Shown here in pieces: positions 1-7,973 of a DNA stretch of 64,000 nt. The notes under the pieces were generated by a model. The model was given only the letters and a program-made list of their open reading frames with translations. It searched no databases and had not been told where the DNA came from. Location of the stretch: assembly GCF_900143075.1 (NCBI RefSeq), contig NZ_FRCY01000003.1:310001-374000 (forward strand). The letters run 5' to 3'. The position numbers and the translations under genes are program-made. Within the stretch, counting starts at the first letter, position 1; each line of letters opens with the position of its first letter. Origin of the DNA: Cyclobacterium lianum (GTDB lineage Bacteria; Bacteroidota; Bacteroidia; Cytophagales; Cyclobacteriaceae).

Positions 1-379
1 TCCTAACAAAATTTACAAATTTTGACGAGGTTAAGTACATATCCTGTTTCAAATCATAATTCATCAGAGATTCATTTTTCTTCTATCAGGTTTTCTTCCT
101 GGTGCCAGCCATAGAAGAATCTTAAAAAATATTCCCTTTTAGGTTTGCATCGCTAAGTGGGATGCCAATTGGCGTGGCAACGGTTTATTTCCACTGGGAA
201 TGATTTTTGGCGAATCCATTTTTTATGTGATTCAAAAGAATGGAAAGAAAGGCTTGGTGCTTTAAAAAGCCTTCCCGGATACGAAACCTGTCAGGCTTCC
301 AATTACTATCAGCTCTGTAAATTTTTACCTGTTTTAAAAAAATCGTACATTCCCTGCTGAATTAAAACCTATTATAACC
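1..379. other. Non-coding stretch upstream of the GH10 gene
   Basis: I see no convincing gene here. The one open frame (157 to 360, + strand, 67 codons) has no signal peptide or recognisable motif and unremarkable composition. The stretch should hold the promoter of the GH10 gene at 380, but I found no clean TAnnTTTG box with a partner TTG. Confidence 0.5.
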
Positions 380-1624
380 ATGATCCGCAAACCATTCCTA
401 TTTGTTTTCCTGAGCCTGAGCTGCATCCTGAACAGGCCGGTTGATGCCCAGAGCCTTGATGAGTCCATTGCGCAACACCGCAAGGGCCTGTTGACCATCA
501 GGGCCGAACCGGGAACCGAAGTCACCATTAAGCAGGTTTCCCACGAATTCTGGTTTGGGGCCGCAATTGCCAATGGCCTGGGATCGGGCAGGATGCGTCC
601 GGATGATCTGGAGCAGTACAAAAAGTATTTCTTAGAAAATTTCAACAGTGCAGTGACCGAAAATGCCCTGAAATGGGCCAGTATGGAACCCGAAAAGGGG
701 CAGGTAAACCACCAGACGGTAGAAGGAATCCTGCAGTGGACGGAGGAGAATGATATACCGCTCAGGGGACACAATTTATTCTGGGGCATAGACAAGTTTG
801 TGCAGCCCTGGGTGAAAGAACTAAGCGATGCCGAGCTGGAAAGTACCATCAGGGAAAGGGCCATATCCATCGCCCGCCGCTACCGGGGGAGATTTGTGGA
901 ATATGACCTGAACAATGAGATGATCCATGGCAATTATTATGAGGAGAGGCTCGGACCGGAAATTACTGCGAAAATGGCCCGTTGGGTGCTGGAAGGAGAC
1001 CCTGAGGCCAAACTGTACCTCAACGATTATGATATCCTGACAGGAAACCGCCTGAATGATTACCTCGCCCAAATCAGGGATCTGCTGGCACAGCAGGTTC
1101 CCATTGCCGGTATAGGCGTGCAGGGTCACCTGCATGGCAGTACATTTGACCGGCAGGCATTGCAGGCAAGCCTGGACTCCCTGGCTCAATTCGGCCTACC
1201 CATACGGATCACAGAGTTCAACATGCCCGGCCAGCGTTCTGAATTCTATAAAGATACGGATCGGAAAATGAGCCCGGAGGAAGCATTCCGAAATGCAACG
1301 GAACTGGTAGACTATTACCGCATTTGCTTTGCCCATCCTGCGGTAGAGGGAATCCTGATGTGGGGCTTTTGGGAGGGCGTCAACTGGATCCCTGCCTCCT
1401 CCCTGTATACCCGGGATTGGCAGGCCACCCCGGCCGCAAGGGCCTATCAAAACCTGATTTTTGACGTCTGGTGGACAAGTACAACGGGTATCACCGATGC
1501 TACAGGCACACTTGTTATTCCAGCCTTTTACGGAGATTACCAGATCACCGCAGATGGACAATCCAAACAGATTTCTCATCAAAAGGCGCAGCAGGCTAAA
1601 GTAGTGGATTTCCCCGGTCGATAA
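380..1624 (+). CDS. Secreted GH10-family endo-xylanase-like glycoside hydrolase
   Basis: The protein has 414 residues. A Sec signal peptide covers residues 1-23 (ending VDAQ), so it is exported to the periplasm or surface. The GH10 barrel shows RGHNLFW at about 129-135, the acid/base glutamate in DLNNEMIHG (E180) and the nucleophile in RITEFNMP (E279). These correspond to the WDVVNE and ITELD motifs of classical GH10 xylanases but are clearly divergent, so the substrate may not be plain xylan. A short beta-rich tail follows the barrel. The ATG at 380 is chosen because it starts the signal peptide. It is the only glycoside hydrolase in the window and the only + strand gene in block A. It converges on the sulfatase at 1627 with 2 bases between the stop codons. 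Retaining cleavage of a beta-1,4-xylan-like backbone is inferred from the family. Confidence 0.85.
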   Translation: MIRKPFLFVFLSLSCILNRPVDAQSLDESIAQHRKGLLTIRAEPGTEVTIKQVSHEFWFGAAIANGLGSGRMRPDDLEQYKKYFLENFNSAVTENALKWASMEPEKGQVNHQTVEGILQWTEENDIPLRGHNLFWGIDKFVQPWVKELSDAELESTIRERAISIARRYRGRFVEYDLNNEMIHGNYYEERLGPEITAKMARWVLEGDPEAKLYLNDYDILTGNRLNDYLAQIRDLLAQQVPIAGIGVQGHLHGSTFDRQALQASLDSLAQFGLPIRITEFNMPGQRSEFYKDTDRKMSPEEAFRNATELVDYYRICFAHPAVEGILMWGFWEGVNWIPASSLYTRDWQATPAARAYQNLIFDVWWTSTTGITDATGTLVIPAFYGDYQITADGQSKQISHQKAQQAKVVDFPGR

Positions 1625-1626
1625 TA

Positions 1627-3156
1627 TTACTTGTAATCTGCTCCCGTAAGGCTTTCCAATACGGACTGTTGCCAGGCCCTGAGTTGTTCTTCCATCTTGC
1701 CGGCAATCTCCGGATGGTGGTCCATCAAATTGTTTTCCTCGGCAGGGTCGGCATGAATGTCAAACAATTCTCTTCGGGCATCCTCACCCGTGTCACCATG
1801 AATTACCAGTTTGTATTGGTTGTCGAGCAAAGCTCTCGGGCCTGAGAAATCTTCCTCCCGAATATCTGGATACTGGTAATTTCTGAAATTTCTGGTAGCT
1901 ATCCCATTCATTAGTTTGACCAGGGGGGTAGTGCCTTTCTGAAGCTCCGGATCGATGTAATCTTCCAATCCCTCCCCACCATTTCTTGGCCGGCCGTTCC
2001 AGAAAGCGATGGGCTCTGGCCTTTGGTCCATATTAGTCTCAAATAAAGGCAGTAAACTTATGCCATCTATTGGTCGCTCAGGTAAATCAGATCCGAGGAT
2101 ATCCAACAAGGTCGGTAATACATCGGAGGAAACTGCGTGGGTATCACTGATCATGTTTTGATCGATTCGGGCAGGCCATTCCAATACAGCTGGTACCCGT
2201 ATCCCTCCTTCGTATATAGACCCTTTTTGTTCGCGAAAGGGTACGGTAGCATTGCCCTCCTGGGGCGTACCGTTGTCTCCAAAATACCAAAGCAAGGTAT
2301 TGTCTCTTTGACCCGTTTCGTCCAGGTAATCTCTCAACTGGCCAATAGACCTGTCCATGGCAGTAATTTCTGCAAAACGTTCCTGCAAGACCTCCCTTTG
2401 GAGGCGCTCTACAGGTGCACCGGTTTCGTTGGAGGTCAGCCGCACCATACGGTCGCCAAAATCCTCCGGCAGGTCGGCATATAACGCGAGATCTTCTTCA
2501 GTACCGCTGTAAGGCTCATGTGGCGATCCGTACCAGATGACCACAAAAAATGGTTTGTCCTGCTCAAGTGCTTTGTCCATAAATTTCCGGGCTTCATCAA
2601 CAAGTACTTCGGAACTTTCGCCCTCAAATATCACCGGTTCGGCGCCATTGCGGGACAGAGGCGGATCCATTTCAAAGAAATTGTCATGTGAAAGGTATTC
2701 TTCAAAACCCATAGCCGCAGGATTGGTGGGCGATGAGGATTTTACAGGTCCAAGATGCCATTTGCCGTAATGGGCCGTCGCATAGCCGGCTGCTTTCATC
2801 AGGCTGGCGATACTGATTTCCTCCGGACGGATAGAATATCCGGGAGTGAAGGTCCCATATCGATTGGGGTGACGTCCGGTAATGATGCTTCCGCGCGTGG
2901 GCGAACATACCGGAGAGGCAGAATAAAACCGATCCAGACGCAACCCGCCGGCTGCCATTTCATCCAGGACAGGCGTGTGAAGGTAGGGGTGCCCGTTATA
3001 GCCGGTCTCATCCCAGCCATGGTCATCCCCCAATAGCAGGACTACATTTGGCAAATTGGGTTCTGCTTGTTCTTCAGCTTGCTGCTGGCAGGAAATTGTC
3101 GCCGGAAGCAATGCCGTAAGGAATATGTATTTCAGGTTTTGGATGATTTTTCTCAT
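1627..3156 (-). CDS. Type I sulfatase, lipoprotein
   Basis: This formylglycine-dependent sulfatase has 509 residues from the chosen ATG at 3156. That start gives a lipoprotein signal with Cys23 after the hydrophobic stretch (TISC). A longer frame to 3234 would overlap the upstream sulfatase and has no signal. Metal-binding DD lies at 44-45 and the core motif CSPTR at 84-88, where Cys84 would become formylglycine. A GKWHLG motif and a late FGDNG (metal DN) complete the site. It is the last gene of the block A series, 7 bases after the stop of the sulfatase at 3164. Being surface- or periplasm-anchored, it would desulfate a glycan handled by the SusCD pair at 6375-11336. The exact sulfate ester cannot be read from sequence. 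Confidence 0.93.
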   Translation of the reverse strand: MRKIIQNLKYIFLTALLPATISCQQQAEEQAEPNLPNVVLLLGDDHGWDETGYNGHPYLHTPVLDEMAAGGLRLDRFYSASPVCSPTRGSIITGRHPNRYGTFTPGYSIRPEEISIASLMKAAGYATAHYGKWHLGPVKSSSPTNPAAMGFEEYLSHDNFFEMDPPLSRNGAEPVIFEGESSEVLVDEARKFMDKALEQDKPFFVVIWYGSPHEPYSGTEEDLALYADLPEDFGDRMVRLTSNETGAPVERLQREVLQERFAEITAMDRSIGQLRDYLDETGQRDNTLLWYFGDNGTPQEGNATVPFREQKGSIYEGGIRVPAVLEWPARIDQNMISDTHAVSSDVLPTLLDILGSDLPERPIDGISLLPLFETNMDQRPEPIAFWNGRPRNGGEGLEDYIDPELQKGTTPLVKLMNGIATRNFRNYQYPDIREEDFSGPRALLDNQYKLVIHGDTGEDARRELFDIHADPAEENNLMDHHPEIAGKMEEQLRAWQQSVLESLTGADYK

Positions 3157-3163
3157 AGGTTGG

Positions 3164-4600
3164 TTACTTTTTTCGGGCTTGTATATGTAGGCTCTTTTTC
3201 TCTCTTTGCAGATAGCTGCTGATTTCGTTTTCAATCAACCGGTGGGGCTCCTCCATTTTGCGGACGAGGTCGGGGCTTCCACCAGCTAGATCTCTGGATT
3301 CGGACGGGTCTTCGCGGAGATTAAACAGCATCCAGGAATCCTCTGGCTTCTCCCTTATTATCTTATAATCGCCCCAAATGAGGGCCTGCTGGGACTGGTA
3401 GGCAAAGTACAAAGCAGCATGAGGGGAATGAATGGTCTGGCCGGTAAGTACGGGAAGGAAATTCTTGCCGTCTATAAACCTGTCCTGCGGCATTTCTGCC
3501 GCTGTAAGCGCTGCTACACCCACGAAGATATCCGGCGACCAGAGCCGGGTGGCAATTGTGGAGTTGGCCTTTATTTTTCCCGGCCACCGGGCTATGGCAG
3601 GAACATGGATACCTCCCTCCCATAAGGTCACTCCGGCACCGCGAAATGGAGCATTGGATTGGATATCCAGATAGGGATAAAATGCGCCATTGTCTGAGTA
3701 AAAAAACACAAAGGTGTTGTCTGCCACACCCAGCTCCTCTAAATGAACCATTAACCTGCCGACGGCCATATCAATGGCTGTCACTACCGCCTGAAACCTC
3801 TTTCCGGGATCCGTTTCCTCCGGGCTGAAATCATAGGGTTCAAAAGCGTGGTCTGGTGCTTTCCAGATATTGGCCTCTCCGGGTTCGATATTTCTGTCTC
3901 CCGGATGATGAGGTGCATCGAAGGGAAGGTAAACCATCCAGGGAGTGTTTCCGGAAGATTTCTCCCGGATAAAATCAATGGCAGCATCAGCAAATAAATC
4001 CGTACTGTATTGTCCATGCCTGTTGATGGCGTTGGTGTTGTGGTATAAATCTTTCCTTCCGGCATAGACATGTGTGAAATGGTCGGCATTTCCGGAAGCG
4101 ATGCCCAGAAATTCATCGAAGCCTCTTTCGGTGGGCCGGGACCCTGGAGCGAAACCAATGTTCCATTTACCAAAGGCCGCAGTGGCGTATCCATGGGGGC
4201 TTTTTTTTACTACCTGAGGCAATATGATCTCGGAGTGCGGGAGGCCTATCCCGTAGTTGCCCTCCAGACCTACCAATTGTTTGTCCAATTTGTTTCGCTG
4301 GGGGATCCTTCCGGTCAGCATCGTGGCACGAGAGGCAGTACAGGTAGGGGATGCGGTGTAGAAGTTGGTTAACCTGGCGCCCTGGCTGGCAAGCCTGTTC
4401 AGGTTTGGGGTGATGATGGCCGAATTCGGATTAAACGGGCTGAGGTCTCCATAACCGATATTGTCTACCGTAATGATCAGGATGTTGGGGGCCGGGTCTG
4501 CATTCTGGCCTGATAGCGCCAGCGGCCTTAGCCAGATGCAACAAAAGACCAGGAGCAACAATCCCTGGGTTGACAATCGATTAACCGGTTTTCCTCTCAT
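3164..4600 (-). CDS. Type I sulfatase, secreted, DN metal-motif variant
   Basis: This is an arylsulfatase-type enzyme of 478 residues with a signal peptide at 1-31 (ending LALSGQ). The core motif is CTASR at 87-91, with Cys87 as formylglycine precursor. The first metal motif reads VDN (46-47) where most relatives have DD; some bacterial arylsulfatases also carry DN, so activity is still likely. GKWN and the later YSDNGA are present. It sits between two other sulfatases on the same strand, 7 bases upstream of the one ending at 1627 and 246 bases downstream of the start region of the one at 4847. Length is normal for the family. The substrate is unknown. Confidence 0.92.
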   Translation of the reverse strand: MRGKPVNRLSTQGLLLLVFCCIWLRPLALSGQNADPAPNILIITVDNIGYGDLSPFNPNSAIITPNLNRLASQGARLTNFYTASPTCTASRATMLTGRIPQRNKLDKQLVGLEGNYGIGLPHSEIILPQVVKKSPHGYATAAFGKWNIGFAPGSRPTERGFDEFLGIASGNADHFTHVYAGRKDLYHNTNAINRHGQYSTDLFADAAIDFIREKSSGNTPWMVYLPFDAPHHPGDRNIEPGEANIWKAPDHAFEPYDFSPEETDPGKRFQAVVTAIDMAVGRLMVHLEELGVADNTFVFFYSDNGAFYPYLDIQSNAPFRGAGVTLWEGGIHVPAIARWPGKIKANSTIATRLWSPDIFVGVAALTAAEMPQDRFIDGKNFLPVLTGQTIHSPHAALYFAYQSQQALIWGDYKIIREKPEDSWMLFNLREDPSESRDLAGGSPDLVRKMEEPHRLIENEISSYLQREKKSLHIQARKK

Positions 4601-4846
4601 TACAATTTTAAAGTTGTGGTTTTTGTGTCATAGGCTTAAGTTAACCCATTTTCGGAAAAATAAATATACCATTTTGCACCCTATTCCGAAAATTTGCCGG
4701 GTTTTCATGTCTGTTCATCTGCTGATTTGGCTGTCCCAGCATGGTCGCTTCCGGCTTCATTATTATTCAAAGTACCTTTTTGATGCGGCACCAATGGTTA
4801 CCTTTAGAAGATTGTTTTCCCTATCCCCTGTCAGGCTCCCCAGGAT

Positions 4847-6301
4847 TCAGGTATTGCTATCTGTCTCCGGAAGGTCATTTTCCCGAAGTTTCCGGAGCTT
4901 TTGCCGGAGGATTTCCTGCATCTCTTCTACCCTATGCCGGTAAGCTGGAAAATGGGCCAGGTTGGTGTATTGTTTCGGATCTATTTCCATATCAAACAAT
5001 TCCATCCCTTCCTCACCATTCTCGCCGTACTGGATAAATGCCCATTTCTGGTTTCGGATCAGAAACGTATGGGTTCCCCTCCAGACATTGACCGAGAAAG
5101 CAAAATCTCTGGTTTGATGGGTTGGATCTTCCAATGTCCGGGCAAAGCTTATTCCCTGAATCTCATCTTCCGGTTCGACACCCGCTAGTTCGGCTATGGT
5201 AGGATACAGATCAATCAATTCTACAAATGAATCGCAGACCTGTGCTTCCTTTCCCGGAACTTTCACGATCAAAGGCACTCTGGAAGACTCTTCCTTCAGA
5301 CTGACTTTCATCCAGAAATCGTGTTCGCCCAGGTGAAAGCCATGGTCTGATGTGAAGACCACAATGGTATTGTCTTCCAATCCCTCTTCCTCCAGGGTTT
5401 GCAGTATCTTTCCGACCTGTGCATCCATATAAGTAACAGATGCATAATAGGCTGCTATCGCCTTTTTCTGCTGCGCTTCCGTCATTTTCGCATTCAGCGT
5501 GGTGACATAGTTGATACCCTTTTCCGGAATATCATCCCAATCTCCCAGTACCTTAGGAGGCAACACTACCTGCTCATAAGGATATCGGTCAAAGTAGTTT
5601 TTTGGAGCAACAAAAGGAACATGAGGCCTCACCAGCCCTACAGCCAGAAAAAATGGCTCGTCCTTGAGTTTTCGGATCAGTTCAGTTGCTTTCTGTGCTG
5701 TTTTCCCATCGGAGTGTACCCCGTCATCTCCATCTGCTTTAACGATGGTCATGACATTTCCCCCCTTCCTGGGCAATAAGCCAAATGGGTTGTTTTGCAC
5801 CAGCTCGGCCTCTCCTGCTGCAGTCCATTCCGGACCCTGGCTATTGTACCGTTCATTCCAGGAGGCTTCATCATCCGTACCGTTGGAGCCTTTCTCGATA
5901 TCTCCGGGTACGCCCATGTGGAAAATTTTACTCACACGGGCGGTATGCCAGCCATTTTCCTTAAACAGTTGTGGCCACATTTTCTTATCCGGTCCGATAT
6001 TTTCCCTTCCACTGACGTAGCCAAAGGTGCCGGTAGCATGTGGGTAATAGCCCGACATCATCGAAGCGCGGGAGGGGCCGCAGACGGGATATTGACAATA
6101 AGCCCTGGTAAAACGCGTACCCTCACTGGCCAACCGGTCAATATTGGGGGTGTATCCGGCACTGTTTTCATAGGAAGATACCGCGGTAGTGGTCAGGTCA
6201 TCCGAAATGATAAACAACACATTCGGCTTTTTAGCAGTCTGGCCAATGGCGGAAAACCAACCCATCAGGAACAATCCAATCAGTAAATATTTTTTGATCA
6301 T
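4847..6301 (-). CDS. Type I sulfatase, iduronate-2-sulfatase-like
   Basis: The 484-residue protein has a signal peptide (1-20). It carries metal DD at 34-35 and the core CGPSR at 74-78 in the context AYCQYPVCGPSR, the arrangement typical of the iduronate-2-sulfatase-like branch. It also has VRPHVPF in the middle and TSDHGFHLGEH near the second metal site, both characteristic of that branch. Related enzymes act on 2-O-sulfated uronates, and some bacterial members act on algal sulfated polysaccharides, so a uronic-acid-containing target is a reasonable inference but not proven. It is the first of three sulfatases after SusC/SusD of block A and is separated from susD by an intrinsic terminator (6335-6371). 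Confidence 0.93.
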   Translation of the reverse strand: MIKKYLLIGLFLMGWFSAIGQTAKKPNVLFIISDDLTTTAVSSYENSAGYTPNIDRLASEGTRFTRAYCQYPVCGPSRASMMSGYYPHATGTFGYVSGRENIGPDKKMWPQLFKENGWHTARVSKIFHMGVPGDIEKGSNGTDDEASWNERYNSQGPEWTAAGEAELVQNNPFGLLPRKGGNVMTIVKADGDDGVHSDGKTAQKATELIRKLKDEPFFLAVGLVRPHVPFVAPKNYFDRYPYEQVVLPPKVLGDWDDIPEKGINYVTTLNAKMTEAQQKKAIAAYYASVTYMDAQVGKILQTLEEEGLEDNTIVVFTSDHGFHLGEHDFWMKVSLKEESSRVPLIVKVPGKEAQVCDSFVELIDLYPTIAELAGVEPEDEIQGISFARTLEDPTHQTRDFAFSVNVWRGTHTFLIRNQKWAFIQYGENGEEGMELFDMEIDPKQYTNLAHFPAYRHRVEEMQEILRQKLRKLRENDLPETDSNT

Positions 6302-6334
6302 GTCTCGTTTGTTATGGCTTGTTAATTGAAAAAT

Positions 6335-6371
6335 GGAAAAAGATCCCTCCTGATAAAATGGAGGGATCTTT
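6335..6371 (-). terminator. Intrinsic terminator between susD and the sulfatase genes
   Basis: A 12-bp perfect stem (6339-6350 with 6360-6371, arm AAAGATCCCTCC) and a 9-base loop are followed on the - strand by a run of T (TCTTTTTCC). It lies 4 bases past the susD stop. It probably lowers transcription into the three downstream sulfatases rather than ending the operon, since no promoter is obvious in the 33 bases left before the next start. The AAA at the start of the stem also makes it usable on the + strand. Confidence 0.8.
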
Positions 6372-6374
6372 AAA

Positions 6375-7961
6375 TCAATAGCCTGCGTTTTGTGTCAGAT
6401 TGGTATTCAACTCCCGCTCCCGCTGGGGAATGGGCCAAAGGTAGTCCCTGCCGGGGTCAAAGGACCTGTCAAATCCATCGAGACGGATCTGTTTCCACTC
6501 TCCATCTTCCTCATAATACCTACCCATGGGTACTCCCGGCATGACATCCTCTGCCAGCTCCCATCTGCGGATATCAAACAAACGGAAACCTTCGAAAGCC
6601 AGTTCTACCGATCGTTCTCTCCGAACGATATCGCGTAATTCTGCGGTGGTAGCCGCCATTTGCGGCATAACCGGAGGCAGATCGACGCTTTCCCGCTCCC
6701 GGACTTCATTGATGGCATCATATACTGTCTGATCGATCTCACCCAGCTCGATCTTTGCCTCTGCATAAGTCAGTAGTACCTCCGCATAGCGCATCAGAAT
6801 GATATTCAGTCCGGAATTGGAAGGATTGGTGTAGTCCTCTTCATCAACGTATTTGCGGATATTGTATCCGGTGGCCGTGGAATAAACGGTGATCTGAACG
6901 GCATCCGAGCCGTCCGTCCCCGGCGTAGATCCATAAGTGCCGCCGTCAGGCAAAGGGGTACGTTCGGAGATAAATACTGAATGATACAAGCGGGGATCCC
7001 TGTTTTCCAAAGGATTCCGCGGATCATATCCACTCTGGGGATCACTGATCGGCAGGCCATTGGCCATGGGATACAAGTCGATCATGGCTTGTGTAGGAAC
7101 GTAAAGGCTTCCGGTACTACCGGGAATCTGGCTCCAGGGTGCGGCAGTGGCATAAATGTTATGTGAATTGACATCAGCGGCAAATTCTCTGGCCAAAATC
7201 ACCTCCTGGCTGTTTTCACCTTCATACTGAAACAATTCGAAATAGTCCGGATAAAGCGTATACTCCTGACTATCAATGATGGTTTTGGCTGCCGTTGCAG
7301 CTTCCGCATATCTTCCGGCATAGAGCATGGCCCTGGCACGAAGCCCCAGCGCCGCTCCCTTTCCTATCCGGCTTCCATTCTGGTAGGGTAACCAATCAGC
7401 TGCCTGGGCCAGCTCTGAAGAAACAAAATTCCATATTTCCTCTACCGGTGTACGCGTCACAGATCTTCCGGTTTCGATATCAATCCCTGAGGTAAGCAGG
7501 GGCACGTCCCCGAATAGCATGGCCAGCTTGATATAGTGGTAGGCCCTGAGTGTCATTACTTCCCCTTTGAGCCGGTTGATGGCATCCTGGTCATTCTCTT
7601 CTACCTGATCAATGTTGTCCATAAAGTCGTTTGCCCTGCGAATCGCCTGATAAGCATCTTGCCATTCGTTGAAATAACGGCCGGAAGCGATGGTGCCAAA
7701 ACCCCGCTGCAAATCCACATTGGCATTGAATGGATGGTTGGTCAGCAGGTGATCCGAAAGGCCATCGTAAGAAAAGATGCTGGTTCCGTCAAGCGTCGGA
7801 TAGACCGCATTGGCAGCAAAACCTGCATCTTCGAGGGTTTGCCAGAAAATTTCTTTGGAAATTCTATCGTTGGGTATGGTTTCCAGCAAATCGGGTTGAC
7901 AAGCCATCCATGTCAAAGAAAATGAGGAAATCCATACGATTATATTGCTATATTTTTTCAT
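6375..7961 (-). CDS. SusD/RagB-family glycan-binding outer-membrane lipoprotein
   Basis: This 528-residue SusD-like protein has a lipobox ending at Cys21 (WMAC). The N-terminal motif LETIPNDRIS, the TPR-like helical middle (MTLRAYHYIKLAMLFGDVPLLT) and the C-terminal block RRERSVELAFEGFRLFDIRRW followed by YLWPIPQRE are all standard for the family. It binds oligosaccharide on the cell surface and forms the lid of the SusC transporter. Its gene follows susC (stop at 7974) after 12 bases, so the pair is co-translated. It ends just before the terminator at 6335-6371. The ligand is not predictable here; the flanking sulfatases suggest a sulfated glycan. Confidence 0.95.
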   Translation of the reverse strand: MKKYSNIIVWISSFSLTWMACQPDLLETIPNDRISKEIFWQTLEDAGFAANAVYPTLDGTSIFSYDGLSDHLLTNHPFNANVDLQRGFGTIASGRYFNEWQDAYQAIRRANDFMDNIDQVEENDQDAINRLKGEVMTLRAYHYIKLAMLFGDVPLLTSGIDIETGRSVTRTPVEEIWNFVSSELAQAADWLPYQNGSRIGKGAALGLRARAMLYAGRYAEAATAAKTIIDSQEYTLYPDYFELFQYEGENSQEVILAREFAADVNSHNIYATAAPWSQIPGSTGSLYVPTQAMIDLYPMANGLPISDPQSGYDPRNPLENRDPRLYHSVFISERTPLPDGGTYGSTPGTDGSDAVQITVYSTATGYNIRKYVDEEDYTNPSNSGLNIILMRYAEVLLTYAEAKIELGEIDQTVYDAINEVRERESVDLPPVMPQMAATTAELRDIVRRERSVELAFEGFRLFDIRRWELAEDVMPGVPMGRYYEEDGEWKQIRLDGFDRSFDPGRDYLWPIPQRERELNTNLTQNAGY

Positions 7962-7973
7962 CTCAAATCTTGT

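Noticed and set aside
174-187. LacI-operator-like TGGCAACGGTTTAT upstream of the GH10 gene
   Set aside because: Only 7 of 10 fixed positions match and the core differs from the pair at 60878 and 61107; chance is likely.
157-360. A 67-codon open frame before the GH10 gene
   Set aside because: It has no motif, no signal peptide and no support from context.
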